From JAHEME01 sp034435035 (GTDB taxonomy: Bacteria; Chloroflexota; Anaerolineae; Aggregatilineales; UBA3940): a stretch of DNA of 11,809 nt. Under the pieces are notes generated by a model. It made no database searches and had not been told where the DNA came from. It saw nothing but the letters and a program-made list of their open reading frames with translations. The position numbers and the translations under genes are program-made. Positions 1-6,689 of this stretch are shown here, piece by piece. Where the stretch lies: positions 1 through 11,809 of the forward strand of contig DAOTXW010000056.1 in assembly GCA_034435035.1 (NCBI GenBank), read 5' to 3'. Positions within the stretch are counted from its first letter, which is position 1. Every line of letters starts with the position of its first letter.

Positions 1-72
1 GGCGATGGCCTCGCCGGCCCCGCGCCCGGCCCCGGTGACCAGAGCGGTCCGCCCGGCCAGTGGGCCGTTCAT
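1..72 (-). CDS. Short-chain dehydrogenase/reductase, N-terminal fragment
   Basis: Only the first 24 codons are inside the window; the gene continues past base 1. The visible N-terminus, read from an ATG at 72-70, contains ALVTGAGRGAGEAIA, the glycine-rich TGxxxGxG dinucleotide-binding motif of the first beta-alpha unit of the classical SDR Rossmann fold (Thr13-Gly20). Members are soluble NAD(P)-dependent oxidoreductases; the substrate cannot be predicted from this fragment because the catalytic Tyr-x-x-x-Lys lies outside. Its ATG overlaps the TGA of the upstream hydrolase by four bases (ATGA at 72-69), a standard translational-coupling arrangement, so it is the last visible gene of the minus-strand operon. 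The family call is fairly safe; the enzyme activity is open. Confidence 0.8.
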   Translation of the reverse strand, partial: MNGPLAGRTALVTGAGRGAGEAIA

Positions 73-875
73 GCCGGGCCTCCGCCGGCGGCCAGGGCCT
101 CCTGCAGGAACTCCGTCACCGCGTTGAAGTACAGTTCCGGGGCGCGGAACAGCAGATCGTTGTGATCGGCCCCCGGCAGGCGCAGCAGCCGTTTCAGCGC
201 GGCGGGCGAGGCGTCGTACAGCGCCTGTCCGTGGGCCACGGGGATCAGGCCGTCTTCCTCGCCGTGGATGACCAGCAGCGGCAGGCCGATCCGGGCCATC
301 TTGTCGGCGTTGCCGGCCGGGTCGCCGGCCCCGGCCAGCCGCTCGACGGGCGCGCCCAGCCCGGCCAGCACCGGCAGCAGGTGCGCCAGGCCGCTTTCCA
401 CGATCAGCCCGCGCCAGCGCCCCGGCCAGCGCTCGGCCAGATGGATGGCCGGGATGCTGCCCAGCGAGCGCCCCATCAGCAGGATCGGCGCGCCGCCCAG
501 CCCGGCCCCCTCCAGGACCGCCGGCAGCCCCGCGGCGATCGACTCGGCGTCGCTCAGCAGGGTGCTGGCCAGCGGCTGGCCGGTGCTCCAGCCGTAGCCC
601 CGGTAGTCGACCACCAGCAGCGACGCCCCCGCCCGCCGGTAGAACGGCGCGAGGTCGTCATAATCCGGCGCGATCTCGCCGTTGCCGTGGAAGAACAGGA
701 TCGCCGGAGCGCCCGCCGCCGTGTGCGGGTACAGCCGGTAGCCCAGCGACGCGCCCGCGGCGGGGATCTGCCCGTCCAGCGCCCCGGCGATGTCGCTCTG
801 GCCCGGCGCGGCGCGGCGCGGCCAGAACAGCACCTTCAGGATGGAGGGATGATCGTAGACGGTCGGATCGGTCAT
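69..875 (-). CDS. Alpha/beta hydrolase (serine hydrolase, S33-like)
   Basis: This 268-residue protein has the full alpha/beta-hydrolase layout: strand plus oxyanion-hole motif FFHGNGE (61-67), a VVDYRGYGWS segment (88-97), the nucleophile elbow GRSLGS with Ser137, the acid in HGEEDGLIP (Asp208) and the catalytic histidine in GADHND (His238). No signal peptide or membrane span is evident, so it should be cytoplasmic. The family includes esterases, aminopeptidases and lipases; the substrate is unknown. The ATG at 875-873 is preceded by AGGAG with a 9-base spacer, supporting this start. It sits 22 bases after the GT-C-like gene and overlaps the SDR gene by four bases, so it is probably cotranscribed with both. 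It is not close in sequence to the other two hydrolases in the window. Confidence 0.9.
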   Translation of the reverse strand: MTDPTVYDHPSILKVLFWPRRAAPGQSDIAGALDGQIPAAGASLGYRLYPHTAAGAPAILFFHGNGEIAPDYDDLAPFYRRAGASLLVVDYRGYGWSTGQPLASTLLSDAESIAAGLPAVLEGAGLGGAPILLMGRSLGSIPAIHLAERWPGRWRGLIVESGLAHLLPVLAGLGAPVERLAGAGDPAGNADKMARIGLPLLVIHGEEDGLIPVAHGQALYDASPAALKRLLRLPGADHNDLLFRAPELYFNAVTEFLQEALAAGGGPA

Positions 876-897
876 CGGGGGGTTCTCCTGGGCGGGA

Positions 898-2271
898 TCA
901 GCGCAGGTTCGGGAGGATATAACGGAACAGGGCGATCAGCGCCAGGGCGGGCATCCACGCCAGCGCGGCGGGCGGCAGCCAGACCCGCAGCCGCTCCGGC
1001 AGATGGCGGCGCAGGGCCAGCGCCCAGCCCCACCCGCCCAGCGCCGCCCCGATGCCGATCGGGATCAGCGCGGCGTACAGGTAGCGGCCCTGGAACTGCA
1101 CGAAGGTCAGGTTGTAGAACAGATAGACGGCGGCGGCTGCCAGCGCGGTCCAGATCAGCAGCCAGAAACCCGCGCGCTGCGGCGGGGCCGCGTCCCGGGC
1201 GCCGCGCAGCCCGACCGCCAGCGCCAGCCCGATCAGCGCCCACAGGCTGAAGGCCCCCAGCAGGGCGTACACCCGCGGCGGCATCGGCACGCCCATCCAG
1301 CCGAACTGACCCCAGAAGCTGTGAAAGGTGACCGTGATCAGCTGCCGCAGGTAGGCCGCCAGCCCGACCTGCCCGATCAGATCGGCGGTGCGCAGCTGCC
1401 CGGCCACCACCCGGCTGTGGGCGGCCATGCCCAGCACGTCGGGGAAGCCGTACACGGCGGCGTTGCGCGCCCACCACGGCAGGGCGATCAGCAGGCCCAG
1501 CCCGACGCCCCAGGCGGCCTGCTGCGCGATCCAGCGGGCAGGCCGCCCCTCGATGCGCCACCGCCAGGCGATCGCCAGCAGCACGATCAGCAGGGCGGGC
1601 AGGATCGGCGTGAGCTTGGTCAGGCAGATCAGCCCCACGAAGCCGCCCATCGCCGCCGCATGGGGCCGGCTCGATTCATCCAGCGGCTGCGGTCGGCCGT
1701 CGTAGTCGGGCAGGACCGGGTTGCCCAGGTAGCCCAGCGCGATCACGATCAGGATGCCCAGCAGCAGCCCGGCCAGGCTGTCGTTGTTGGCGCTGGCCAG
1801 GATCGCCACGTGCTGCGGCAGGAAGCCGACGAAGATCGCCGCCGCCAGCGCCAGCGGCTTATGGGCGGGCAGCAGCCGGGCCGCGGCGAAGTAGGCCGCG
1901 ATCACCACCCCGGCCCCCAGCGCCGCCGAAAGCAGCCGCAGCGCCAGCAGGCTTCCGCCGGCAGCCCACAGGACGGCTGAGGCGATCAGGTAGTACAGCG
2001 GCGGCTGCCAGTCCTCGTAGGCGATGGCGGACAGGTCGGCGTCCTCCGGGAAGCCCTGCGCCTTGAGCTGTTCCAGATACACGGCGTCCCAGTCGCCGGC
2101 GGCGATCACCGGGCAGCAGCCGTCTTCGGCGATCTGCGCGGCGTAATTGTAGTGCGCCGGCTCGTCGGGAGCCTGCCAGGGCGGGGTGAGGATCGCATAC
2201 AGGGCGGCGGTCGCCGCATACCCGGCCGTGATCACGGCCAGCAGCGTGTAAGCCAGCGGATTCTTCACCAT
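898..2271 (-). CDS. Polytopic GT-C-like membrane protein (DUF2142/PMT_2 type)
   Basis: This 457-residue integral membrane protein has roughly ten to eleven hydrophobic segments, starting with one at about 6-28. Directly after it comes PPWQAPDEPAHYNYA (Asp36, Glu37, His40), an acidic motif in the first external loop as in GT-C glycosyltransferases that use polyprenyl-phosphate sugars. Other marks are EDWQPPLYYL (86-95), LPWWARNAAVYGFPD (264-278) and, near the C-terminus, QFQGRYLYAALIP (392-404); the QGRY and WQPPLYY motifs recur in DUF2142 and related PMT_2 proteins. The likely role is transfer of a sugar from a lipid carrier on the outer face of the membrane, acceptor unknown; this is inferred, as DUF2142 proteins are largely uncharacterised. 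The gene starts 4 bases after the PAP2 stop codon, so the two are probably translationally coupled. Confidence 0.82.
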   Translation of the reverse strand: MVKNPLAYTLLAVITAGYAATAALYAILTPPWQAPDEPAHYNYAAQIAEDGCCPVIAAGDWDAVYLEQLKAQGFPEDADLSAIAYEDWQPPLYYLIASAVLWAAGGSLLALRLLSAALGAGVVIAAYFAAARLLPAHKPLALAAAIFVGFLPQHVAILASANNDSLAGLLLGILIVIALGYLGNPVLPDYDGRPQPLDESSRPHAAAMGGFVGLICLTKLTPILPALLIVLLAIAWRWRIEGRPARWIAQQAAWGVGLGLLIALPWWARNAAVYGFPDVLGMAAHSRVVAGQLRTADLIGQVGLAAYLRQLITVTFHSFWGQFGWMGVPMPPRVYALLGAFSLWALIGLALAVGLRGARDAAPPQRAGFWLLIWTALAAAAVYLFYNLTFVQFQGRYLYAALIPIGIGAALGGWGWALALRRHLPERLRVWLPPAALAWMPALALIALFRYILPNLR

Positions 2272-2275
2272 GCTC

Positions 2276-3202
2276 TCATGCCCGTATCCCCCGGACGGCC
2301 AGCCCCGTCCGGACGAAGATCCACGGCGCGCCGGGCGCCACCCACAGCCCGATCAGCGCGTAGCGCAGCACGCGGAAGGCGGCCTCCGGGGCCAGCCCCT
2401 CGAAGGCGGCCCCCAGCCCGAAGCGCAGCGCCAGCACCCCGGCCAGGCCGATCAGCAGCCGCAGCGCCCGCTTCCACCAGACGCCCCCGGCGTCGAAGCC
2501 GATCCGGCGGGCCTCCAGCGCCAGCCCGGCCCCGGCCCCGATCAGCGTGCCCGCCGCCGACAGGCTGATTTCGGCGGCCTCCGGCGAGCGGGCGGGGATC
2601 AGCGCCGGGTGGATCGCCAGCATCAGCCCGGCGGCGATCACCGGCAGGGCGATCTGCCCTCCCAGCGGGGCGCGGGCCAGCCAGCCCGCCGCCCGCGGCT
2701 CCAGCCACGCAAAGGCGGCCACAGTCGCCAGCCCGATCAGCAGCCCGGCGACGGCGTCCTGCGGGTAGTGGACGCCCGCGGCCACGCGCGAGATCAGCAT
2801 CAGCAGGATGTACAGCCCGATCCCGGCGGTGACCCCCCCGCGCCGGACCTCGCGGGCCAGCCAGCCGCCGACGACGGTTGCCAGCTGGGCGTGCCCGCTG
2901 GGCAGCCCGTAATCTCCCTCGGTGACCGCCGGGCGCACCTCCGGCGAGACCTCGAACGGGCGGGGGCGCATCGCCGCGGCCTTGAGCGCCGCATTGCTCC
3001 AGGCGCTGAAGAGGAACAGCGGCAGCAGCCGCCGCCCCAGCGGGGCGCTGATGCACCAGTACAGGAAGGGCAGCAGCAGCATGAAGAACGTCTCGCTGCC
3101 CAGGAAGTGAAACACCTGCACCAGCGCCGTGATGGCCGGCGTGCGCCACGCCTGCATCCACAGCACAACGTCCAGCCCCCAGCCTGTTTCAAGCCCGCTC
3201 AT
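2276..3202 (-). CDS. PAP2-family membrane phosphatase
   Basis: The 308-residue product carries all three signatures of the PAP2/acid phosphatase superfamily: K-x6-RP (Lys74 to Arg81-Pro82), PSGH (101-104) and SR-x5-H-x3-D (Ser138, Arg139, His145, Asp149). His104 and His145 are the expected general acid and phospho-acceptor residues. Hydrophobic segments lie at about 23-50, 56-76, 105-116, 126-141, 148-168 and in the C-terminal 110 residues, which form an extra multi-span extension. Bacterial relatives dephosphorylate undecaprenyl diphosphate, phosphatidylglycerol phosphate or phosphatidate; which applies here is not visible. I chose the ATG at 3202 because it has AAGGGA 4 bases upstream and the protein then begins just ahead of the first conserved helix; a GTG at 3241 would add 13 Arg/Ala/Gly-rich residues. 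It lies 47 bases after the transporter gene and 4 bases before the GT-C-like gene. Confidence 0.92.
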   Translation of the reverse strand: MSGLETGWGLDVVLWMQAWRTPAITALVQVFHFLGSETFFMLLLPFLYWCISAPLGRRLLPLFLFSAWSNAALKAAAMRPRPFEVSPEVRPAVTEGDYGLPSGHAQLATVVGGWLAREVRRGGVTAGIGLYILLMLISRVAAGVHYPQDAVAGLLIGLATVAAFAWLEPRAAGWLARAPLGGQIALPVIAAGLMLAIHPALIPARSPEAAEISLSAAGTLIGAGAGLALEARRIGFDAGGVWWKRALRLLIGLAGVLALRFGLGAAFEGLAPEAAFRVLRYALIGLWVAPGAPWIFVRTGLAVRGIRA

Positions 3203-3249
3203 GGCATCCCTTTCCGCCCGGTCTCCTGCGCCCCGGCGCACTTCCGGGG

Positions 3250-4455
3250 TTAGTGTGTGGTCTCGCCTTCGCCTGCCGACGGGGTGGGTGCGGGCGCAGG
3301 TCGGATCTCAGCCGCCGCCGGGGGCTGCACGATGGGCCACAGCCCCCCCAGCGCGATCAGCCCGGCCAGCGCCGCGATGAACGGCAGATCGTGGGAGGGC
3401 GTGCGTTCGTATAGCACCCCCGCGGCGCGGGCGGCGGCGGCGATCGCCAGCGCGATCAGCGTGTCGGCCGTGCCGAAGGCCAGCCCGCGGTCATGCGGCG
3501 GCACCACCCCGGCGATCCCGGCGGTGCCCAGCGTCCGCGCCGTCCAGACCGCGCCCAGCCCGGTGAAGGCCAGCCCGGCCAGCGGCAGCCCCTGCGCCTG
3601 CCAGATCCCCAGCACCGCCAGCCAGGCGATCCCCAGCACCAGCGGGTAGTTCCAGCGCGGCGGCAGCCGCCCGACGGCCAGGTTGATCAGCACGGTGCCC
3701 AGCGACATCAGCGAGAACAGCAGGCCGATGCTGCCCAGCGTGAAGCCGCGCACCTCCTGCAGGTAGTTGGGCGCCAGCGCCAGCGCCAGCAGGAAGCTGA
3801 ACGAGGCGAACCCGTAATACAGCGCCCGCGTCACGAATTGGCGGCTGCGCAGCAGGTCGCCCCGGCGCTGATGCGGCGGCCGCCCGGCGGGCGCGATGTC
3901 CCGCGTCAGCAGCAGCACAGCCAGCGAGATCGTGAACAGCACCGCCCCGATCCACAGGCACGCGCGGATGCCCAGCCGGTCGGCCAGCAGCCCGCCCAGC
4001 GTGGGCGAGACGATCAGCCCGGCGGGATAGGCGGCGAAGATGGCGGTCAGCACGCGCTGGCTGATGCCCGGCTGATCCGGATCCGGCAGGCTCAGCAGGG
4101 CCATGGCGCTCACCGACGGGATGGCGAAGGCCGACGCCGCGTAGACGGCCATCCCCGGCACGGCGGCGGGCCAGGTGCGGGCCGGGATCATCAGCAGCGG
4201 CCCGGCGAGGCCCATCACCCAGGACAGGATCACGATCAGCCGCGCCCCGAAGCGGTCGGTCAGGTAGCCGGCGGGGATCAGCAGGGCGGCGCGGGCCAGG
4301 CTCTCGACCGCCAGCGCCGTCCCGACCTGCCCGGCGCTCGCGCCCAGATCGGCCAGATAGAGCTGCCGCAGGTTGATCCACATCCCTTCCCCCAGCGCCC
4401 ACACAAACAGCGAGAACATCAGGAGGAGGTTATTGCGTCCGAAGACTCTGAGCAT
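3250..4455 (-). CDS. MFS transporter
   Basis: This 401-residue, about 12-span membrane protein shows the major facilitator motif A between helices 2 and 3, GYLTDRFGAR (63-72), and a helix-5 motif resembling motif C, YPAGLIVSPTLGG (143-155). A hydrophilic central loop (about 185-207, rich in Arg) separates two six-helix halves, and a Pro/Ala/Glu tail ends the protein (378-401). It probably exports a small molecule or drug by proton antiport, but the substrate cannot be read from sequence. The ATG at 4455 has GGGA upstream and lies inside the end of the preceding hydrolase gene, giving a 37-base overlap. A second ATG at 4419 forms a TGATG junction with that gene's stop, but starting there would remove residues at the beginning of the first helix and it has no Shine-Dalgarno sequence. 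Confidence 0.9.
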   Translation of the reverse strand: MLRVFGRNNLLLMFSLFVWALGEGMWINLRQLYLADLGASAGQVGTALAVESLARAALLIPAGYLTDRFGARLIVILSWVMGLAGPLLMIPARTWPAAVPGMAVYAASAFAIPSVSAMALLSLPDPDQPGISQRVLTAIFAAYPAGLIVSPTLGGLLADRLGIRACLWIGAVLFTISLAVLLLTRDIAPAGRPPHQRRGDLLRSRQFVTRALYYGFASFSFLLALALAPNYLQEVRGFTLGSIGLLFSLMSLGTVLINLAVGRLPPRWNYPLVLGIAWLAVLGIWQAQGLPLAGLAFTGLGAVWTARTLGTAGIAGVVPPHDRGLAFGTADTLIALAIAAAARAAGVLYERTPSHDLPFIAALAGLIALGGLWPIVQPPAAAEIRPAPAPTPSAGEGETTH

Positions 4456-5255
4456 AATCCCTGCCTGTTGGCGGCGAAGGCGGCGACGGCTTCAAAAACG
4501 GTCTGACGCTCGCAGTCCTGCGGGATGATATGCAGGCTGCGCTCCAGGATCAGGGTCTGCGTGGGCGCCTGCCGGAGCAGCGCCAGGTTCTGCTCCAGGT
4601 TGCGGATCGGGATCACGTCGTCCTGCCGCGAATAGATCAGCAGGGTCGGACAGGTGATCGCCGGCAGGCGCGCGCGCATCACGCGCAGCAGCTGCGCCAT
4701 CTGATGCACGGCGCTGTACGGGTACGTCCCGTAGCTGATGTAGCCCAGCGGCTCATCCCCGCAGGCCGACTGGTAGCTGCGGACGGCCTGCTGAAAGGCG
4801 CGGCGGGCCGGGCTTTCCGGGCCTTTACGCCGTTCCCCGCTGCTGCGGGCCATCACGGGCAGCAGCCGCCGGCCGCGCTGGTGCAGCCCGTTGGGCGCCG
4901 CGATGGCCACCACGCCGGGCAGGTCGGGCAGGTCGGCGGCCAGCAGCAGCGCCAGCGCCCCGCCCATCGAGAAGCCGACCGGGATCACGCGGGCGCAGCG
5001 CTCGCGCAGCAGGTGGGCGCCGGCCAGGGCATCGGCCATCCAGTGCGGCCAGCGCACGCCCCGCAGCGCGGCGGGCCGGGCGCCGTGGCCCGCCAGCAGC
5101 GGCGCGTAGACGGTGTAACCCCGCCCGTTGAGGTATTCGCCCAGCCAGCGCAGGCAGTGAGGGGTGCCGGTCAGGCCGTGCAGCAGCAGGCAGCCCGTCT
5201 CCCCGCCGGGCAGGTAAAACGGCGCAGCGCCGGGCATCAGGCGGATGGTTTCCAC
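4419..5255 (-). CDS. Alpha/beta hydrolase, carboxylesterase/monoacylglycerol lipase-like
   Basis: Read from a GTG at 5255-5253 the protein has 278 residues and begins METIRLMPGAAPFYLPGG, the usual N-terminus of Est30/bacterial monoacylglycerol-lipase-like enzymes. Motifs follow in order: oxyanion loop LLLHGLTG (His26-Gly27), YAPLLAGHG (50-58), nucleophile elbow GFSMGG (Ser96), the acid in SRQDDVIP (Asp212) and the histidine in ERSLHIIP (His242). It should be a cytoplasmic serine esterase acting on short or medium acyl esters. The GTG is preferred over upstream ATGs (5273; a longer reading from 5414) because a -10 hexamer TACACT ends 8 bases before it, so a transcript would start at or within two bases of this codon, and because residues upstream match no family feature. 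It is the first gene of the minus-strand operon and overlaps the MFS gene. Confidence 0.85.
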   Translation of the reverse strand: METIRLMPGAAPFYLPGGETGCLLLHGLTGTPHCLRWLGEYLNGRGYTVYAPLLAGHGARPAALRGVRWPHWMADALAGAHLLRERCARVIPVGFSMGGALALLLAADLPDLPGVVAIAAPNGLHQRGRRLLPVMARSSGERRKGPESPARRAFQQAVRSYQSACGDEPLGYISYGTYPYSAVHQMAQLLRVMRARLPAITCPTLLIYSRQDDVIPIRNLEQNLALLRQAPTQTLILERSLHIIPQDCERQTVFEAVAAFAANRQGLCSESSDAITSS

Positions 5256-5263
5256 GCCCCGGC

Positions 5264-5292
5264 AGTGTACCATGATGCCGGGATGCTGTCTA
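5264..5292 (-). promoter_or_regulatory. Promoter of the minus-strand operon, apparently leaderless
   Basis: On the minus strand TAGACA (5292-5287) matches the -35 consensus TTGACA at 5 of 6 bases, is followed by exactly 17 bases, and then by TACACT (5269-5264), a TAnnnT -10 box. Eight bases separate the -10 from the GTG at 5255. The expected transcription start (about 7 bases after the -10) therefore falls at or next to the start codon, and no Shine-Dalgarno sequence is present. This supports both the start choice and leaderless translation; it is a sequence prediction only. Confidence 0.65.
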
Positions 5293-5293
5293 A

Positions 5294-5308
5294 CCGGCCC
5301 CGGGCCGG
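5294..5308. repeat. Perfect palindrome between divergent promoters
   Basis: CCGGCCCCGGGCCGG is a 7-base inverted repeat around one central base. It lies in the 24-base gap between the -35 boxes of the minus-strand (5287-5292) and plus-strand (5317-5322) promoter candidates, the place where a shared regulator could bind. In DNA this rich in G and C such a palindrome may arise by chance. Confidence 0.4.
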
Positions 5309-5316
5309 GCGCGGCC

Positions 5317-5345
5317 TTTGCACACTGCCACCCTTGCGGTATGCT
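5317..5345 (+). promoter_or_regulatory. Candidate plus-strand promoter for the 5420-6627 cassette
   Basis: TTTGCA (5317-5322, 4 of 6 to TTGACA), a 17-base spacer and TATGCT (5340-5345, 4 of 6 to TATAAT) form a plausible sigma-70-type promoter. The start of transcription would be near 5352, giving a leader of about 68 bases before the ATG at 5420, which has an AAGGAG ribosome binding site at 5403-5408. This contrasts with the leaderless arrangement of the diverging operon. Confidence 0.45.
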
Positions 5346-5353
5346 TAAAGAGG

Positions 5354-5366
5354 GAGGCCAGGCCTC
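5354..5366. repeat. Palindrome at the predicted transcription start
   Basis: GAGGCC-A-GGCCTC is a 6-base perfect inverted repeat with a single central base, located at about +3 to +15 relative to the predicted plus-strand transcription start. This is a typical position for a repressor operator. The one-base centre makes it a better DNA site than an RNA hairpin. No regulator gene is visible nearby. Confidence 0.35.
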
Positions 5367-5419
5367 GCCCGGCATGACTCGTGCCCGCAGCATCCCTGAC
5401 CCAAGGAGCAACATCCGGT

Positions 5420-5827
5420 ATGAGCGCCAACGCGCGATCCTGGTTCTACAGCGAACCGGAGTCTGACCCCTACCTGATCTCGGAGCGCCTGAACGGCACG
5501 TTCTGGCAGGCCCGCATCGTCTCCATCTACTGGCGCTGCCTCAGGGCCGAGCCGCCGCTGCGGGCGGTCGGCTACTCGGGCCAGCACCAGCTGGAACTGG
5601 AGTGGGTTCCCGGCCAGTGGGCCTCCCTGAAGGCCCCGGCGGACTTCGACCTGATGGGCCTGGCGGAGCAGATAACGCGCGGGGTGCTGGCGATGCCCGC
5701 CGCGCTCACCTACCGCGATGCCGAAGGCCGCCAGGTGGTCGAGTGGCATGCTGACGGAGGCCGCCGCCGCTGGAGCGAGATCCAGGGGCGGGCCGGCTTT
5801 GTGAACCCCCGCCGACTGGGCCGCTGA
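5420..5827 (+). CDS. Uncharacterised protein, 135 aa
   Basis: I do not recognise this family. The start at ATG 5420 is supported by AAGGAG at 5403-5408 (11-base spacer); an upstream in-frame GTG at 5381 is disfavoured. The product is soluble, with no signal peptide or membrane span, and unusually rich in Trp and Tyr (WFYSEPESDPY at about 8-18, FWQARIVSIYWRC at about 28-40, LELEWVPGQWASL at about 57-69, VVEWHADGGRRRW at about 109-121). The alternation of hydrophobic and polar residues suggests a mostly beta fold followed by a helix around 75-90 (LMGLAEQITRGVLAM). It is the first gene of a three-gene plus-strand cassette, 32 bases before the small membrane protein gene. No nucleotide-binding or catalytic motif is visible. 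Confidence 0.75.
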   Translation: MSANARSWFYSEPESDPYLISERLNGTFWQARIVSIYWRCLRAEPPLRAVGYSGQHQLELEWVPGQWASLKAPADFDLMGLAEQITRGVLAMPAALTYRDAEGRQVVEWHADGGRRRWSEIQGRAGFVNPRRLGR

Positions 5828-5859
5828 CCCCGGTCGCCCCCGATCCTGAGGAGCCAGCC

Positions 5860-6018
5860 ATGAAATTCGGACGCTACCTGCTGGTCACGCTGGGCGCGGC
5901 TCTGGGCGCGCTGCTGGTGGTATGGTGGGTGTATTACCGCAAGGTCCCCACCCTGCGCTTCAGCTATACGCTGGGGCAGGGGCGCGATGTGGACATCGAG
6001 TGGATCGAGCTGCGCTGA
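5860..6018 (+). CDS. Small single-span membrane protein, 52 aa
   Basis: This short gene encodes 52 residues, starting MKFGRYLLVTLGAALGALL. One hydrophobic segment at about 6-26 ends in WWVYYRK, an aromatic belt followed by positive charge; the remaining 25 residues (VPTLRFSYTLGQGRDVDIEW) form a hydrophilic tail. Positive residues lie on both sides of the span, so topology is unclear. The ribosome binding site is excellent: GAGGAG at 5848-5853, 6 bases before the ATG. It sits 32 bases after the 135-residue gene and only 3 bases before the ATG of the next gene, so it is probably translationally coupled to that gene. No family is recognised; the strong ribosome binding site and tight packing are what support it as real. 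A membrane anchor or adaptor role for its neighbours is possible but not shown. Confidence 0.75.
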   Translation: MKFGRYLLVTLGAALGALLVVWWVYYRKVPTLRFSYTLGQGRDVDIEWIELR

Positions 6019-6021
6019 TCG

Positions 6022-6627
6022 ATGCCGCCTGCCCCGCGTGACCTTGAGCGCGATCTGGCGATCGCCGAGGCCATCACCGCTGAACTGAAGGAATACCTGC
6101 TGAGCGACGCCGTGTACTGGTCGCTGAGCGCGCACGGCTCGCTGCGCAGCCCGTTTCCGCAGGGGACGCTGGGCGGGCTGCTGCTGCGCCTGCATCTGCT
6201 GGACGCCGTCGGCGGCGGGCTGTCTCCCCGTGGGTACGAACGCTTCCTTCGGATGCGCGGGCAGGCCGGCGAGGCGCTGCGCCGCTGGGCCGTCCAGGCT
6301 GAACACAAGGCCGGGCGCGAGATGACGGCCCGGCTGCGGACGTGGCGGGCCTTTCTGGAAGACGCCGAGGGCGACCCGCTGCGCCACGTCGTCGAGTACG
6401 CCTCGCAGGCCGAGGGGCGCACCATCATCGCCCTGCTGGGCCGCTTCGCCGGCAGCCGCGCCCCCGCTGCCCTGCGCGATTCGATCGCCGCCGCCGACCG
6501 CGACCTGGAGCGCCTGACCGTCGAAGGCCCGTTCGTCTGGCATCCTGCCCTGGAGCCGGCATTTCCGCCTGACCTGTTCGGCTGGCTGTACCGGCGCCTG
6601 CGGGTTCCCGGCCAGCCGGGCGGCTGA
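6022..6627 (+). CDS. Uncharacterised helical protein, 201 aa
   Basis: The protein appears largely alpha-helical and soluble, with no signal peptide or clear membrane span. Its N-terminal third (LERDLAIAEAITAELKEYLLSD, then VYWSLS, then TLGGLLLRLHLLDAVGGGLS at about 49-68) reads as two amphipathic helices around a loop. The middle is charged and helical (RMRGQAGEALRRW; GREMTARLRTWRAFLED at about 98-114), and the end has WHPALEPAF followed by FGWLYRRLR. I do not recognise a family or a catalytic motif. It starts 3 bases after the stop of the 52-residue membrane protein without its own clear Shine-Dalgarno sequence, which points to coupled translation. It is the last gene before the convergent intergenic region. 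Confidence 0.75.
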   Translation: MPPAPRDLERDLAIAEAITAELKEYLLSDAVYWSLSAHGSLRSPFPQGTLGGLLLRLHLLDAVGGGLSPRGYERFLRMRGQAGEALRRWAVQAEHKAGREMTARLRTWRAFLEDAEGDPLRHVVEYASQAEGRTIIALLGRFAGSRAPAALRDSIAAADRDLERLTVEGPFVWHPALEPAFPPDLFGWLYRRLRVPGQPGG

Positions 6628-6675
6628 GGCGGAGCCGCCGCCCGGCCGGGGGCCGCCCGTCCCGCCGATCCCGCC

Positions 6676-6689
6676 CGGCGGAAACGCCG
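6676..6689. terminator. Hairpin with GAAA tetraloop in convergent gap
   Basis: CGGCG-GAAA-CGCCG is a perfect 5-base-pair stem closed by a GNRA-type tetraloop. It lies about 50 bases after the end of the plus-strand cassette and abuts the larger hairpin at 6689-6717. There is no following T-tract, so if it helps end transcription it is not a classical intrinsic terminator. Confidence 0.35.

Noticed and set aside
60..1250. A 396-codon plus-strand frame opposite the SDR, hydrolase and GT-C-like genes
   Set aside because: Composition is Arg/Gln/Ala/Pro-rich with no motif, and the opposite strand carries well-supported genes across the whole span. The same applies to the long plus-strand frames at 1003-1980, 2270-3253, 3493-4506 and 4530-5348.
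3203..3241. GTG start at 3241 for the PAP2 gene
   Set aside because: The added 13 residues are Arg/Ala/Gly-rich, and the ATG at 3202 has a better ribosome binding site. The alternative cannot be fully excluded.
5256..5414. N-terminal extension of the esterase-like gene up to 5414
   Set aside because: It would place the promoter, palindromes and diverging promoter inside coding sequence, has no ribosome binding site and encodes residues unrelated to the family.
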